The position numbers and the translations under genes are program-made. The notes beneath the pieces were generated by a model that was given only the letters and a program-made list of their open reading frames with translations, was not told the origin of the DNA and ran no database searches. A stretch of DNA of 18,738 nt. Source: Coemansia sp. RSA 1804 (taxonomy: Eukaryota; Kickxellomycota; Kickxellomycetes; Kickxellales; Kickxellaceae). The stretch lies in NCBI GenBank assembly GCA_027578815.1, contig JANBTH010000381.1, positions 1-18,738 on the forward strand, given 5' to 3'. Below, piece after piece: positions 9,875 to 17,761 of the stretch (its first letter is position 1; the number at the start of each line of letters is the position of its first letter).

Positions 9875-10504
9875 TTAAGACATCCACAGCTTTGAAATAG
9901 GCGCTGGATTTTCTTCTTGCTTTTTGATGGCCTTCATTGTAAGTGCTACAACCTGGCGATGTATTTCATCTGGGCTCTTGACAGCGTCAACCACCGACCA
10001 AGTGCTGTCCATCATGGAAAAGAACTTTACTCTGACCTCGATCTGCATCTCACGCTTTTCATATATCTCGCCGCCATATCCATCTCTTTTTGCAGCGTCA
10101 TCCGGATGAATGTCTAAAAAGAAAACGCGATCGGGTGCAATAAGGCCAACGTCGGATGCTTTGCACCACTTTGTATTGAGACGTTTAGCTGCCGAAAAGG
10201 CAACGCCCGAAAAGGCATAGCGGTCAACCACCAATGTCGTGCCGCTCTCCAGATCATCATGCATCTGCTCCATCGCCTCCCAGCGGTTAGCAGAAAACAG
10301 AAGATGGATCGCCTCATCGTTAAGCTTTGTCTTCTGCGACAAGTATCCATCGATCATCTTGCCTATGGCGGTGGTGCGGTCAGGGAATTTCAGCAATTTT
10401 GACTTTATACCAGCGTCATTGAGCGCCTTTACAAGACGCGTGCTTTGTGTGGTCTTGCCACTGCGGTCACAGCCCTCGAAAAGAATAAACAATCCGCGGG
10501 CCAT
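9875..10504 (-). CDS. CDC8: Thymidylate kinase (dTMP kinase)
   Basis: 209 residues, intronless, close to yeast Cdc8 (216). The enzyme phosphorylates dTMP to dTDP with ATP, an essential step of dTTP synthesis for DNA replication, in the cytosol and nucleus. Seen: P-loop GCDRSGKT at 11-18, with the Asp of the eukaryotic-type loop; FPDR at 40-43 for dTMP contact; the DRY(A)FSGVAFS signature at 94-104; a lid region around KRDGYGGEIYEK at 139-150. The start is taken at ATG 10504. The open frame extends 7 codons further upstream but only to a TTG, which is not expected in a eukaryotic nuclear gene. It is divergent from VPS26 with 275 bp between the start codons. Confidence 0.95.
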   Translation of the reverse strand: MARGLFILFEGCDRSGKTTQSTRLVKALNDAGIKSKLLKFPDRTTAIGKMIDGYLSQKTKLNDEAIHLLFSANRWEAMEQMHDDLESGTTLVVDRYAFSGVAFSAAKRLNTKWCKASDVGLIAPDRVFFLDIHPDDAAKRDGYGGEIYEKREMQIEVRVKFFSMMDSTWSVVDAVKSPDEIHRQVVALTMKAIKKQEENPAPISKLWMS

Positions 10505-10779
10505 TACACTTGTTGACACTTTCAATTTGGCTGTAAAAGCGAATATATTTAGATAAAAAAAAGTAAGCTGGGTTAAATTGTAAAATATAAAGTTTCAGTA
10601 ATTATTGAAGAAACAAAAAACAAAACAAAACAGAGAGAGGGAAAATATCCTTGTCATTCATCTCATGACCAGCCCTCAACCTTTTTGTTCTATATTTTTT
10701 TTACAAAAATAGTTGAAGCGCTTTAATCACTGTCTTTATTCTCTATAACATTACTTTTTCTAGCGTGCATCAGAGCAAC
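10505..10779. promoter_or_regulatory. Bidirectional promoter region CDC8/VPS26
   Basis: 275 bp separate the ATG of thymidylate kinase (minus) from that of VPS26 (plus). The region has A/T runs near 10553-10562 and 10610-10630 and a pyrimidine-rich part (10680-10760). It must hold both core promoters; no defined factor site could be identified. Confidence 0.55.
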
Positions 10780-11973
10780 ATGTCATTAGCGGTATGTATG
10801 TCATAACTTTAATTCAGCTTATGGACGAACATGACTTTGGTGTGAAGGCTAATCGCTGCCATTTCTCTACACATATGGGCGGTTATTGAATCTATTGTAT
10901 TTGGTAGAGCATATTCGGGTTTGGACCAGTCGCAGACGTAACAGTTTCTCTACATGGCGAAAATGAGCGGCAGCAGATTGAGTACCGGGTAGGAAAGGAC
11001 AAGCGCGAGAAAGCGCCGCTGTATTTTGATGGGGAGTCGGTGTCTGGAAAGGTAAGTGTTGCTTTGTCATCTGAACAGCACCGCTGCATCGCCAATTTCA
11101 TTTACCCTTGCTTTCAAAACAGGCTTGTTGACTATGTAACTCAGACCGTCTGCGAAGGCTTATGCTGTATAGGTTGTTGTGCGTGTGCACGAGGGCAAGC
11201 TCTTGGAGCACTATGGAATTAAAGTACAGTTCATAGGATGCATCGAGATGTTTTACGACCGCGGAAACCATTACGAATTTGTGTCTCTTGTACAGGAACT
11301 TGCAGCGCCGGGTGAGCTGACAAACACGGCCATGTACAATTTCGAGTTCAAAAACGTCGAAAAGCAATACGAAAGCTACCAAGGGATCAACGTAAAGCTC
11401 CGGTACTTTGTTCAAGCAACAGTTTCAAAAAGAGTTGGTGCGATCACACAGTCCAAGGACATCTGGGTGTACTCGTACCGTATGCCACCTGAGGCTAACA
11501 GCTCCATCAAGATGGACGTTGGCATAGAAGACTGCTTGCACATTGAGTTTGAATACACCAAGTCCAGATACCACCTTAAGGATGTAATTGTGGGCAAGAT
11601 CTATTTTCTCTTGGTACGCATCAAAATTAAGCACATGGAACTGTCGATTATCCGTCGCGAGACAACAGGTGCAGTGCCGAACCAGTACAATGAAAGCGAG
11701 ACGATCACCAAATTTGAGATCATGGATGGAGCGCCATTGCGCGGCGAAACCATCCCAATCCGCTTGTTCCTCGGTGGTTTTGATTTGACACCGACCTTCA
11801 AAGAGGTGAATAAGAAGTTCTCGACCAGGTACTATCTCAATCTTGTGCTGATTGACGAAGAGAACAGACGGTACTTTAAGCAGCAGGAAATCACGCTGTA
11901 CCGTGACAACGAGGGCGAGAGAGAAGGACTGGAAGACAGCGGCTCGGAAACAGAGATCGCGATAACTGTATAG
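10780..11973 (+). CDS. VPS26: Vacuolar protein sorting-associated protein 26, retromer subunit (three exons)
   Basis: Exons: 10780-10791, 10908-11051, 11173-11973. Introns are 116 and 121 bp with GTATGT and GTAAGT donors and TAG acceptors, both phase 0. The product is 318 residues (human VPS26A is 327). VPS26 is the arrestin-fold subunit of the retromer core; it binds VPS35 and helps recover cargo receptors from endosomes. Seen: an N-terminus MSLA-SIFGFGP matching the family's MSFLGGFFGP-like start; FDGESVSGK at about 44-52 across the second junction; the highly conserved block IEDCLHIEFEY...YHLKDVIVGKIYFLLVRIK; EIMDGAP...GE(T/S)IPIRLFL; and RRYFKQQEI near the end, followed by a short acidic tail. 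The four-codon first exon is supported by family similarity, not transcripts. An alternative acceptor near 11122 exists but breaks the family alignment. Confidence 0.94.
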
Positions 11974-12092
11974 AAACTGTGCATCCTGGGACAATGCGGA
12001 ACACATCTTGCAAATGATTTCTAAACGGTATTTATGCTTCAATAAATAATTACGGAGTCTACAAGCGTACTACGCAGATTTAATGAACCTAG

Positions 12093-13040
12093 CTAGGAGA
12101 ATCTGCCGGCCTTGCTACGTAGTCGCTGGATCTTTGCCATAGCACTTTCGGGTTTGCGCAATGCATAGAACAGCATGCCACTTGTGATAACGGCCAGCGT
12201 GTACCAGGTGATAAGATATTGTAGGTGGTTATTCCTAATATCAACCTGGAACGGCACGCCTATAGGGATGCCGCTACCTGCATTCTGGATTGTCGTAGCA
12301 ACGGAATCGGGCTGAATGACTTCCAGCAAAACTGGCTGCGTGTCTCCGTGTTTCGACATTACGTCTAAATCTATACTGAACCACTGGTTTTTCTCGGGAG
12401 ACGGCTTCGGTGTAAAGCTGTTTTTGGCTGTTGCACGACGCACAAACGCAACAATCGTCACAGGGCCTGCTGGCTGCGACTGCGGACGAGCCTTAGGATC
12501 CGCCAGATCGCGACGGACCCAGCCGCGGTTGATCAAGATACGAGACCCATCCTCACGCACCAACGGTGTAACAACAATATAGCCAGGCTCACCCTCTAAT
12601 GACCGCGGACCAACAAGCATTTCTTTGCTGTGGTCAAAACCCCCATGAACAATCACCCGTCGATACTCGTTCTGCTCTATCTCGTCGCTTGTGGCACGCA
12701 GCGGAAGCGCAATGGGGCGGCGGTGCATCCTATCGTTGACTTCGTCAAGAAGTGCCAGTTTCCATTTTAGACGCTGGACCTGCCATGTGCCCAGACCAAA
12801 GGCTATAAGAGGCACTGAGCACATCAAGATCGTCTTCCACGAGAAGAGACGGCTTTTCCATTCGGCATGGGATACGGAATCGTCAGCGTCAAGTCTTTGC
12901 GAATACGATCTTAATGTCCGTGTGCGAACTTGGCAGCGCTGTTTCGAAAGCAAATTGGTTGCTGGTGAGTGGAGCTGGGGTGGTTGTCTGAAGACAGTCC
13001 GAAAAAGGCCCAGGTTTGCAGCAGCTCGTGCACCGCACAT
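12093..13040 (-). CDS. SHY1: SURF1/Shy1-family cytochrome c oxidase assembly protein
   Basis: 315 residues, intronless. SURF1/Shy1 is a mitochondrial inner-membrane protein that promotes maturation of the Cox1 subunit, with a role around heme a insertion. Seen: an Arg-rich, acid-poor N-terminus (1-45), typical of a mitochondrial presequence; a first membrane span at about 70-86; the family signature GTWQVQRLKWK at 84-94; LINRGWV at 169-175; NNHLQYLITWY at 270-280 leading into the second span (about 275-293); a basic tail. The layout of presequence, two spans and intermembrane-space loop is that of the family. The start is ATG at 13040. It converges with VPS26 (119 bp between stop codons) and lies in tandem downstream of DPH5 on the same strand. 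Confidence 0.95.
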   Translation of the reverse strand: MCGARAAANLGLFRTVFRQPPQLHSPATNLLSKQRCQVRTRTLRSYSQRLDADDSVSHAEWKSRLFSWKTILMCSVPLIAFGLGTWQVQRLKWKLALLDEVNDRMHRRPIALPLRATSDEIEQNEYRRVIVHGGFDHSKEMLVGPRSLEGEPGYIVVTPLVREDGSRILINRGWVRRDLADPKARPQSQPAGPVTIVAFVRRATAKNSFTPKPSPEKNQWFSIDLDVMSKHGDTQPVLLEVIQPDSVATTIQNAGSGIPIGVPFQVDIRNNHLQYLITWYTLAVITSGMLFYALRKPESAMAKIQRLRSKAGRFS

Positions 13041-13342
13041 TCTTCAGAGTGATCTTTAAACCGACAGAAATGCCAACAACAGTATTGTTTGTATATTACC
13101 CCCTCGATTCAAAAGAAACTACCTGAAGAAAGTTGATTATAGAGTGTAAAGAAAACAGAAACTAGAACAAACCAAAACCACAGTTGCCAACAAACACACT
13201 TGCGATAAAAAAACAACACTGATTGATTGGCAACTTTACATATTGCACAAATATTGGCGTTTAAAAAAAAGAATTATTTACGCACATTGTAACTGTAGAT
13301 TCCCCCTATCGAATTTATTTGCACAAAACACGCTCGCTGCAA
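13041..13342. other. Intergenic region between SHY1 and DPH5
   Basis: 302 bp of AT-rich sequence, downstream of DPH5 and upstream of SHY1. An A-rich run lies near 13263-13270. No gene, RNA or clear factor site was seen. Confidence 0.5.
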
Positions 13343-14200
13343 CTACTTGTCGATGTTGTAGTCGTGCTTCAAAACAAAGTTGAGACGCTCCAAATCGACA
13401 GCGTTTTCGCGCAAGATCTCTGCCTCGAGCAGATGAAGGCGGTGGCCAACGAGGACCAGCGAGTGAAGCGGTGCTCCAAAGTCAACGCCAACCAGCTGCT
13501 CAAGCGTGCCAGCCTTGATAATCTGGTCGTCCGATCCAACCCGCGAAACACCCACCGCAAGCGTGTCAGCAGTGTATGCCTTTTCGCCGCGCTTTGTCTC
13601 GACCTCCAGCAGCTGCTCCACTGCCTGATTGACGGTCATGTAACGCGGAGGCTCGTAGATGGGACGGTTGCGCATCAGATTCTCTATGCTCTGCTCTCTG
13701 ACTTTGATGTCAAGAAGACAAAGCGTGTGGAGTCCAAGCGTGGTGTTCTCCTTGATACGATCGTAGAAGCTGTCTGGGCGCCATGTCTCTGTAAAGAAAA
13801 CCACAGAGATGGTCTGTCCAAAGCTGTACAACTGGAGGCCTGTGGCCCCAACAGCATTCATGATGCTTGCATTGTGAACCACTTTTACTTTGATTCCCAG
13901 CTCATGCGCACGGATAACAAGATCCGTGTGTGTCGTTGCGCCAAACGGATCGCCCACAACAAGGAATGATACATCGACCCTGTCTGCATCCTTGAGGATA
14001 TCGTCGCTTTGTGACTCGACGGTCTCGCGGTGTGCCACAATGACTTCCTTGCCGTAAAACTCTTCAAGTTTTTCCTTGTTAACCATCAGAATGCTAGTGT
14101 AGCTTTCCAGATACACCCTTTCCGACCCCTTGACCGCCTCAAGGCCCTTGACAGTAATATCGCGTTCATCGCCCAGTCCCAGCCCAATAACATATAGCAT
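13343..14200 (-). CDS. DPH5: Diphthine methyl ester synthase (DPH5)
   Basis: 285 residues, the same length as the human protein, intronless. DPH5 uses S-adenosylmethionine to methylate the modified histidine of elongation factor 2 (tetramethylation in eukaryotes), the second step of diphthamide synthesis in the cytosol. Seen: an N-terminal MLYVIGLGLGDERDITVKGL (1-20), almost a family signature; RVYLESYTSIL at 28-38; the tetrapyrrole-methylase-fold loop VVGDPFGATTHTDL at 81-94; HNASIMNAVG at 109-118, then GLQLYSFG; FFTETWRPDSFYDRI at 135-149. The frame is open 28 codons further upstream, but that extension begins with TTG and has no ATG, so ATG 14200 is the start. It is divergent from TRM1 over 460 bp. 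Confidence 0.96.
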   Translation of the reverse strand: MLYVIGLGLGDERDITVKGLEAVKGSERVYLESYTSILMVNKEKLEEFYGKEVIVAHRETVESQSDDILKDADRVDVSFLVVGDPFGATTHTDLVIRAHELGIKVKVVHNASIMNAVGATGLQLYSFGQTISVVFFTETWRPDSFYDRIKENTTLGLHTLCLLDIKVREQSIENLMRNRPIYEPPRYMTVNQAVEQLLEVETKRGEKAYTADTLAVGVSRVGSDDQIIKAGTLEQLVGVDFGAPLHSLVLVGHRLHLLEAEILRENAVDLERLNFVLKHDYNIDK

Positions 14201-14377
14201 TTTTAGAGAAGCCCCTGGTGTCCGGTGTTGGCCAAAAATGCTGTGTTTATAGATATCAAGAGAGTAAGAGTGTTGGAAGTGCAAAGTAAGAAAGCAAGAG
14301 ACGAACCCGCACTACAATACTAAAAAAGTGAAATCACTCACAATTTGTGATCCGCAGATCAAGATATGCTTTTTTCT

Positions 14378-14395
14378 AAAAAAAAAAAAAAAAAA
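14378..14395. repeat. A18 homopolymer tract
   Basis: Eighteen consecutive A bases on the plus strand, the longest homopolymer I noticed in the window. The length may vary between reads or strains. It lies upstream of the in-frame ATG at 14439 and so does not affect the TRM1 frame choices discussed. Confidence 0.9.
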
Positions 14396-14555
14396 GGTGC
14401 AGCACAGAGCCGAAAAAGCTTTTAGGATCAAAAAACAGATGAATCAAAAATTTTGCCAAAGCTTAGTCGAAAGATTGAAAGTTGTAAAAGTTGGTAGCAT
14501 TTATCTGTTTCGTTTTTTTACTTTCCTCTCTTTCACATCTCCTCTTCTCGCTTGC

Positions 14556-14660
14556 ATGTCCGGTTCTTTGTCTTTGTTTTGCCGCTTGATCGTTTCACGT
14601 CTTCTAAGCCATCCTATATACACCAGTTTAACAAGAAGAGCGCTTTTCTTTGCACTTAAC
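14556..14660 (+). other. Possible alternative N-terminal extension of TRM1 (mitochondrial presequence)
   Basis: An ATG at 14556 is in frame with the conserved TRM1 start at 14661 and adds 35 residues beginning MSGSLSLFCRLIVSRLLSH. The extension has four Arg, no Asp or Glu, and many Ser/Leu/Phe, as in mitochondrial targeting sequences. Yeast TRM1 makes mitochondrial and nuclear forms from alternative in-frame starts, which is known biology and gives this weight. Against it: a TATATA at 14615-14620 lies inside the extension and could drive only short transcripts. Confidence 0.5.
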
Positions 14661-16172
14661 ATGGATGTGGATAGTACTCCAGCCTATGACGTCAATGACT
14701 ACAATAAGATAAAGGAAGGCAAGGCCACCATCCTGTTTCCAAAGAACAACGAGGTGTTCTACAACCCAGTTCAGGAGTTTAACCGCGACATGTCCATAGC
14801 AGCAATCAAGACGTGGCGCGACATAGCAATTGAGGATAGAATGGAGCGCTTTGAGAAATCCACAAATCCAAACAAGACCGCCCCTAAAAAAACCTTTACC
14901 GTATTGGAGGCGCTTGCCGCATCTGGATTGCGTTCTGTGCGATACGCGATGGAGATCGAAGATATCGACCATATCGTGGTTAACGATTTGCTGGAGAGTG
15001 CCGTCGAGTCAATAAAGCGCAATGCGCATTTCAATGGCGTCAGTCAAAGCCTGATGCGAGCCAACCTGGGCGATGCTATCTCTGTCATGTACAGCTATCG
15101 CGACAAGGAACGGTTCGACGTTGTTGATTTGGATCCGTATGGCACAGCCGCTCCATTTATTGACGGTGCTATACACGCAGTGAAGAAGGGCGGGCTTATC
15201 TGCGTTACCTGCACTGATCTTGCTATTCTCGCTAGCAACAATCATCCAGAGACGTGCTTCGCAAAGTATGGTGGTAACCCACTCAAAGCCGAATTTTGCC
15301 ACGAGCTTGCGCTTCGCCTGGTAATACACAGTCTGCAGCAGGCTGCCAGTCGCCAGAGACGATACATTGAGCCTCTCCTCTCCTGCAGTATTGATTTCTA
15401 TGTGCGTATCTTTGTCCGTGTACACGATAAGCCTCTGTTGACCAAGACCGTGTCGAGCCAGACTGGTGTTGTTTACCATTGCAAACACTGCGGATCCTTT
15501 GCCAACCAAAGGTTCGGCTCGATTGAAGTGGGCAAGAACCAAAACCACAAGTACCACATTGCTGATGCCCCTATAGTCGACCAAAAGTGCACAAACTGCA
15601 GTTCTAAACAGGAGATTGGTGGGCCGTGTTGGTTGGGTCCTCTTCACAACAAGGATTTTGTCCAGCGCATGTATGACGGTGTTTGCAAGGCTGACAAGTC
15701 GATATATGGCACACACGCTCGCATGAAGGGCATGCTCAAGGTGATTCTTGAAGAGCTAAACGATGTCCCCTTCCATTACGAACTTTCTGAGCTATGCTCA
15801 GCCGTTCGTGCACCGTGTCCGCCGCTGGTAAAGTTCAATTCAGCGCTTCTCAACGCGGACTATCGGGTGTCTGGATCACACACCTGCCAAAGCTCAATCA
15901 AGACGGACGCGCCGTCGCAGGTTGTGTGGGACGTTATGCGCATGTTGGTGAAGGAGACTGGCCGCTCTCCAAAGATCGTCGAAGGGTCGCCTGCCGATGT
16001 AATTCTTTCCAGAAACATACAGACAGATGTGTCCTTTTCGCATCACAAGGATGCTAACCCTGAGTCACGGCGCATCAAGCTGGTGCGCTATCAAGTCAAT
16101 CCCGAAAAGTTCTGGGGGCCCAAAGCACGCCACACAGAGGCCCCAAAAGCTAAAAAACCGAAACTACAGTGA
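14661..16172 (+). CDS. TRM1: tRNA (guanine26-N2)-dimethyltransferase
   Basis: 503 residues from ATG 14661 (538 from the in-frame ATG 14556). TRM1 makes N2,N2-dimethylguanosine at position 26 of many tRNAs using S-adenosylmethionine. Seen, numbered from 14661: ILFPKNNEVFYNPVQEFNRD at 24-43, the family's N-terminal signature; SAM-binding motif around VLEALAASGLRSVRYA at 81-96; VNDLLESAV at 107-115; catalytic-region DLDPYGTAAPF at 156-166 followed by GGLICVTCTDLA; a putative zinc site C274-C277 and C310-C313; SHANP-type C-terminal part with SFSHHKDANPESRR at 458-471 and RYQVNPEKFWGPK; a basic tail KAKKPKLQ, a possible nuclear signal. No introns. THOC5-like follows on the same strand 139 bp later. 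Confidence 0.96.
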   Translation: MDVDSTPAYDVNDYNKIKEGKATILFPKNNEVFYNPVQEFNRDMSIAAIKTWRDIAIEDRMERFEKSTNPNKTAPKKTFTVLEALAASGLRSVRYAMEIEDIDHIVVNDLLESAVESIKRNAHFNGVSQSLMRANLGDAISVMYSYRDKERFDVVDLDPYGTAAPFIDGAIHAVKKGGLICVTCTDLAILASNNHPETCFAKYGGNPLKAEFCHELALRLVIHSLQQAASRQRRYIEPLLSCSIDFYVRIFVRVHDKPLLTKTVSSQTGVVYHCKHCGSFANQRFGSIEVGKNQNHKYHIADAPIVDQKCTNCSSKQEIGGPCWLGPLHNKDFVQRMYDGVCKADKSIYGTHARMKGMLKVILEELNDVPFHYELSELCSAVRAPCPPLVKFNSALLNADYRVSGSHTCQSSIKTDAPSQVVWDVMRMLVKETGRSPKIVEGSPADVILSRNIQTDVSFSHHKDANPESRRIKLVRYQVNPEKFWGPKARHTEAPKAKKPKLQ

Positions 16173-16182
16173 ATCACGTGAT
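16173..16182. promoter_or_regulatory. ATCACGTGAT palindrome (E-box / CBF1-type site)
   Basis: A perfect 10-bp palindrome centred on CACGTG, starting directly after the TRM1 stop codon and 130 bp upstream of the THOC5-like ATG. CACGTG with flanking TC/GA is the site bound by fungal bHLH factors of the Cbf1/Pho4 type. Position between tandem genes fits a promoter element for the downstream gene; binding is not shown. Confidence 0.5.
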
Positions 16183-16311
16183 GTTTTCTTGGAATAGTTT
16201 TTCAAATTGCTTTATTTTACTTTGAGCTAAATAGAAATGAGAAATGGAATCTTTTCTTCTTTGCTATTTCTTCTCTCTTCCCTCATACTTTAGAATTCCT
16301 AGTTGTCAGTC

Positions 16312-17118
16312 ATGGCTTCTGCATCTGATCTGAACTCTGCGCCTGCTGAGCAGGTATCGGCGTCAATTAGTGCTTCTGCCGAGCAAATCAACGCGCTGTG
16401 CGATAAAATCGAATACATTGCCTCATACGTTGTAAGCATTAAAAACGACCAAAGTCAAGAACGCAGCAGCTCCGATACGCGCCAAAGCTTGTTAGAAACC
16501 GTTACTAGCACCTTTGTGCATCTACGCCAGCTTAACCGCAAACTACATGAAGCTAAGGTTGCGCTGAATGCCCAGGTTGTCTCTCTCAAACGTAAAACAG
16601 ACGACCTTGGCTTGTACGTAGAGAACAGGAAACGCGAGATGGCGTACATTCAGCGTGATATCGACTCGACGAAGAAAATGGAGACCATATACCAAACTAT
16701 TGATATTATTTCTGAGGACGAGTTCCGGGAAAATGCTCCAGAGGAGTTTAAAACAGGAAATGACTCACACCATACGCTGATGCTTGGCCGGCTGCGCTAT
16801 GAAATTAGACAGCGAGAAGTGCTAATGGAGTCAAAGGCTAAGGCAAAGGAAATGCGAGACAGTCTACGCCAGGATAAGCGCCGGCGTGTTGAGAAGCTAG
16901 AGAAAATTGATAATCGGTTGCAAAACTACGTTAAATCGCTTTCTCAGCTTGGGAGATCTTTTGGTGTTGTCAGCGATGATGAGAAGAATCCTTCTTCTGG
17001 CGATACATCTGGGACAGTCGTGGAAGGCTCTAATAGACCAAAGGAGACAGAAAAGTTTCGGGACTCAAGAGACGTAGGCTCCTCGCGTGTGGGCACTCCC
17101 CAGATGTATATTAAATAA
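16312..17118 (+). CDS. THO complex subunit 5-like protein (short form)
   Basis: 268 residues, intronless. Likely a THOC5 (Fms-interacting protein) family member, part of the THO/TREX complex that couples transcription with mRNA packaging and export in the nucleus. Seen: a Ser/Ala-rich start; helical, coiled-coil-prone segments at about 55-125 (LRQLNRKLHEAKVALNAQV); the family block IDIISEDEFRENAPEE at 130-145; HTLMLGRLRYEIRQRE at 154-169; a Lys/Arg/Glu-rich helix to about 215; then a disordered Ser/Glu/Arg tail. Animal THOC5 is far longer (human 683), so only the N-terminal half is represented. ATG 16312 is used; the open frame extends three codons upstream, to a TTG. If not THOC5, it is another coiled-coil nuclear protein. 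Confidence 0.75.
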   Translation: MASASDLNSAPAEQVSASISASAEQINALCDKIEYIASYVVSIKNDQSQERSSSDTRQSLLETVTSTFVHLRQLNRKLHEAKVALNAQVVSLKRKTDDLGLYVENRKREMAYIQRDIDSTKKMETIYQTIDIISEDEFRENAPEEFKTGNDSHHTLMLGRLRYEIRQREVLMESKAKAKEMRDSLRQDKRRRVEKLEKIDNRLQNYVKSLSQLGRSFGVVSDDEKNPSSGDTSGTVVEGSNRPKETEKFRDSRDVGSSRVGTPQMYIK

Positions 17119-17323
17119 CCTCTAGTTCTAACATTGGGGCTTTAAGATACTTTGGCTTGTACTAGTCATGTTGAACACTGATTGCGTTATATTAGAACCT
17201 TCCATCCGATTAAAAGGACAACAACGTAATGAGATTAAAGATGGTATAGAACGTCTTTTGACTTTGAAAAATGATAGATGACTCTTCAAATCCCAGAGAT
17301 TGGCCATTAGGAGGGACCCTAGT

Positions 17324-17761
17324 TTAGACATCCTTTAGTCTCTTGCGCCTTAGGTTTTCATTGTCGGTATCGGAAACCACAAACCCTTTATCAGATAATG
17401 GCGGGCGGCTGTTTCTGCTATCATTACTGTTACTTGCATCTTCACCACTATTTTCTTCACTTGAGTCAGCCGCAGGGCTATGGTCATCGCTATAATTAAC
17501 ATTTCTGCCAGACTGCTTTCCGTTGCACCTATACAAACTCGAATGGCCAGTCCCCAATGCAGAAGAACATATTTGTCACCCAAATAGTGCTTTTCTGATC
17601 CCCCCGCCATAAGATTTTTCTGGCGTGTTGCTCAATCGCCGTCTTCGCACAGGTTTTGACTGAGCCAGTGCTTCAGATATCCGGTGAATTTCTTTTTTTA
17701 AATTATTTTCATAGGCTTTTCTGTATCTTTGACCAAACCCAGTATACCGTGATTTGAATAA
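17324..17761 (-). CDS. Probable 3' end of an unrecognised gene (partial or decayed)
   Basis: An open frame on the minus strand ends at 17324 in an acidic Ser/Asp/Asn-rich tail (SPAADSSEENSGEDASNSND...) and a basic finish (LRRKRLKDV). Upstream at 17761-17580 the same frame carries a basic stretch (KKEIHRISEALAQSK, then RRRRLSNTPEK). The two are separated by a stop that a 51-bp GTGACA...TATAG intron (17529-17579) would remove in phase, giving 60 + 68 codons counting the final stop. No ATG exists in the upstream part and two stops lie just before it, so further 5' exons are needed or the gene is broken. I do not recognise it. The intron is shorter than others here, so the model is tentative. Confidence 0.35.

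Larger units (their letters stand above)
14201..14660. promoter_or_regulatory. Divergent intergenic region DPH5/TRM1
   Basis: 460 bp between the DPH5 ATG and the conserved TRM1 ATG. It contains an 18-base A tract (14378-14395), a pyrimidine-rich stretch (14515-14550) and a TATATA at 14615-14620 facing TRM1. A poly(dA:dT) tract between divergent genes commonly keeps nucleosomes off fungal promoters; that role here is inference. The TRM1 reading frame is open through much of this region (see the presequence entry). Confidence 0.6.

Noticed and set aside
10505..10525. Seven-codon upstream extension of thymidylate kinase
   Set aside because: It would start at TTG. The ATG at 10504 gives the expected N-terminus just before the P-loop.
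11425..12042. 205-codon minus-strand open frame across the VPS26 gene
   Set aside because: Antisense to conserved VPS26 coding sequence; no family features.
13319..13969. 216-codon plus-strand open frame over DPH5
   Set aside because: Antisense shadow of DPH5, which is confirmed by multiple family motifs.
14201..14284. 28-codon upstream extension of DPH5
   Set aside because: It starts at TTG and contains no ATG. The family begins MLY(V/L)IGLGLGDE, exactly at ATG 14200.
15009..15716. 235-codon minus-strand open frame over TRM1
   Set aside because: Antisense shadow of the conserved TRM1 catalytic region.
17350..17610. 86-codon minus-strand frame (MAGGSEKHYLG...) in an alternative frame
   Set aside because: It overlaps the acidic-tail frame. 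The acidic frame has more gene-like composition and a natural basic C-terminus, though neither is certain.
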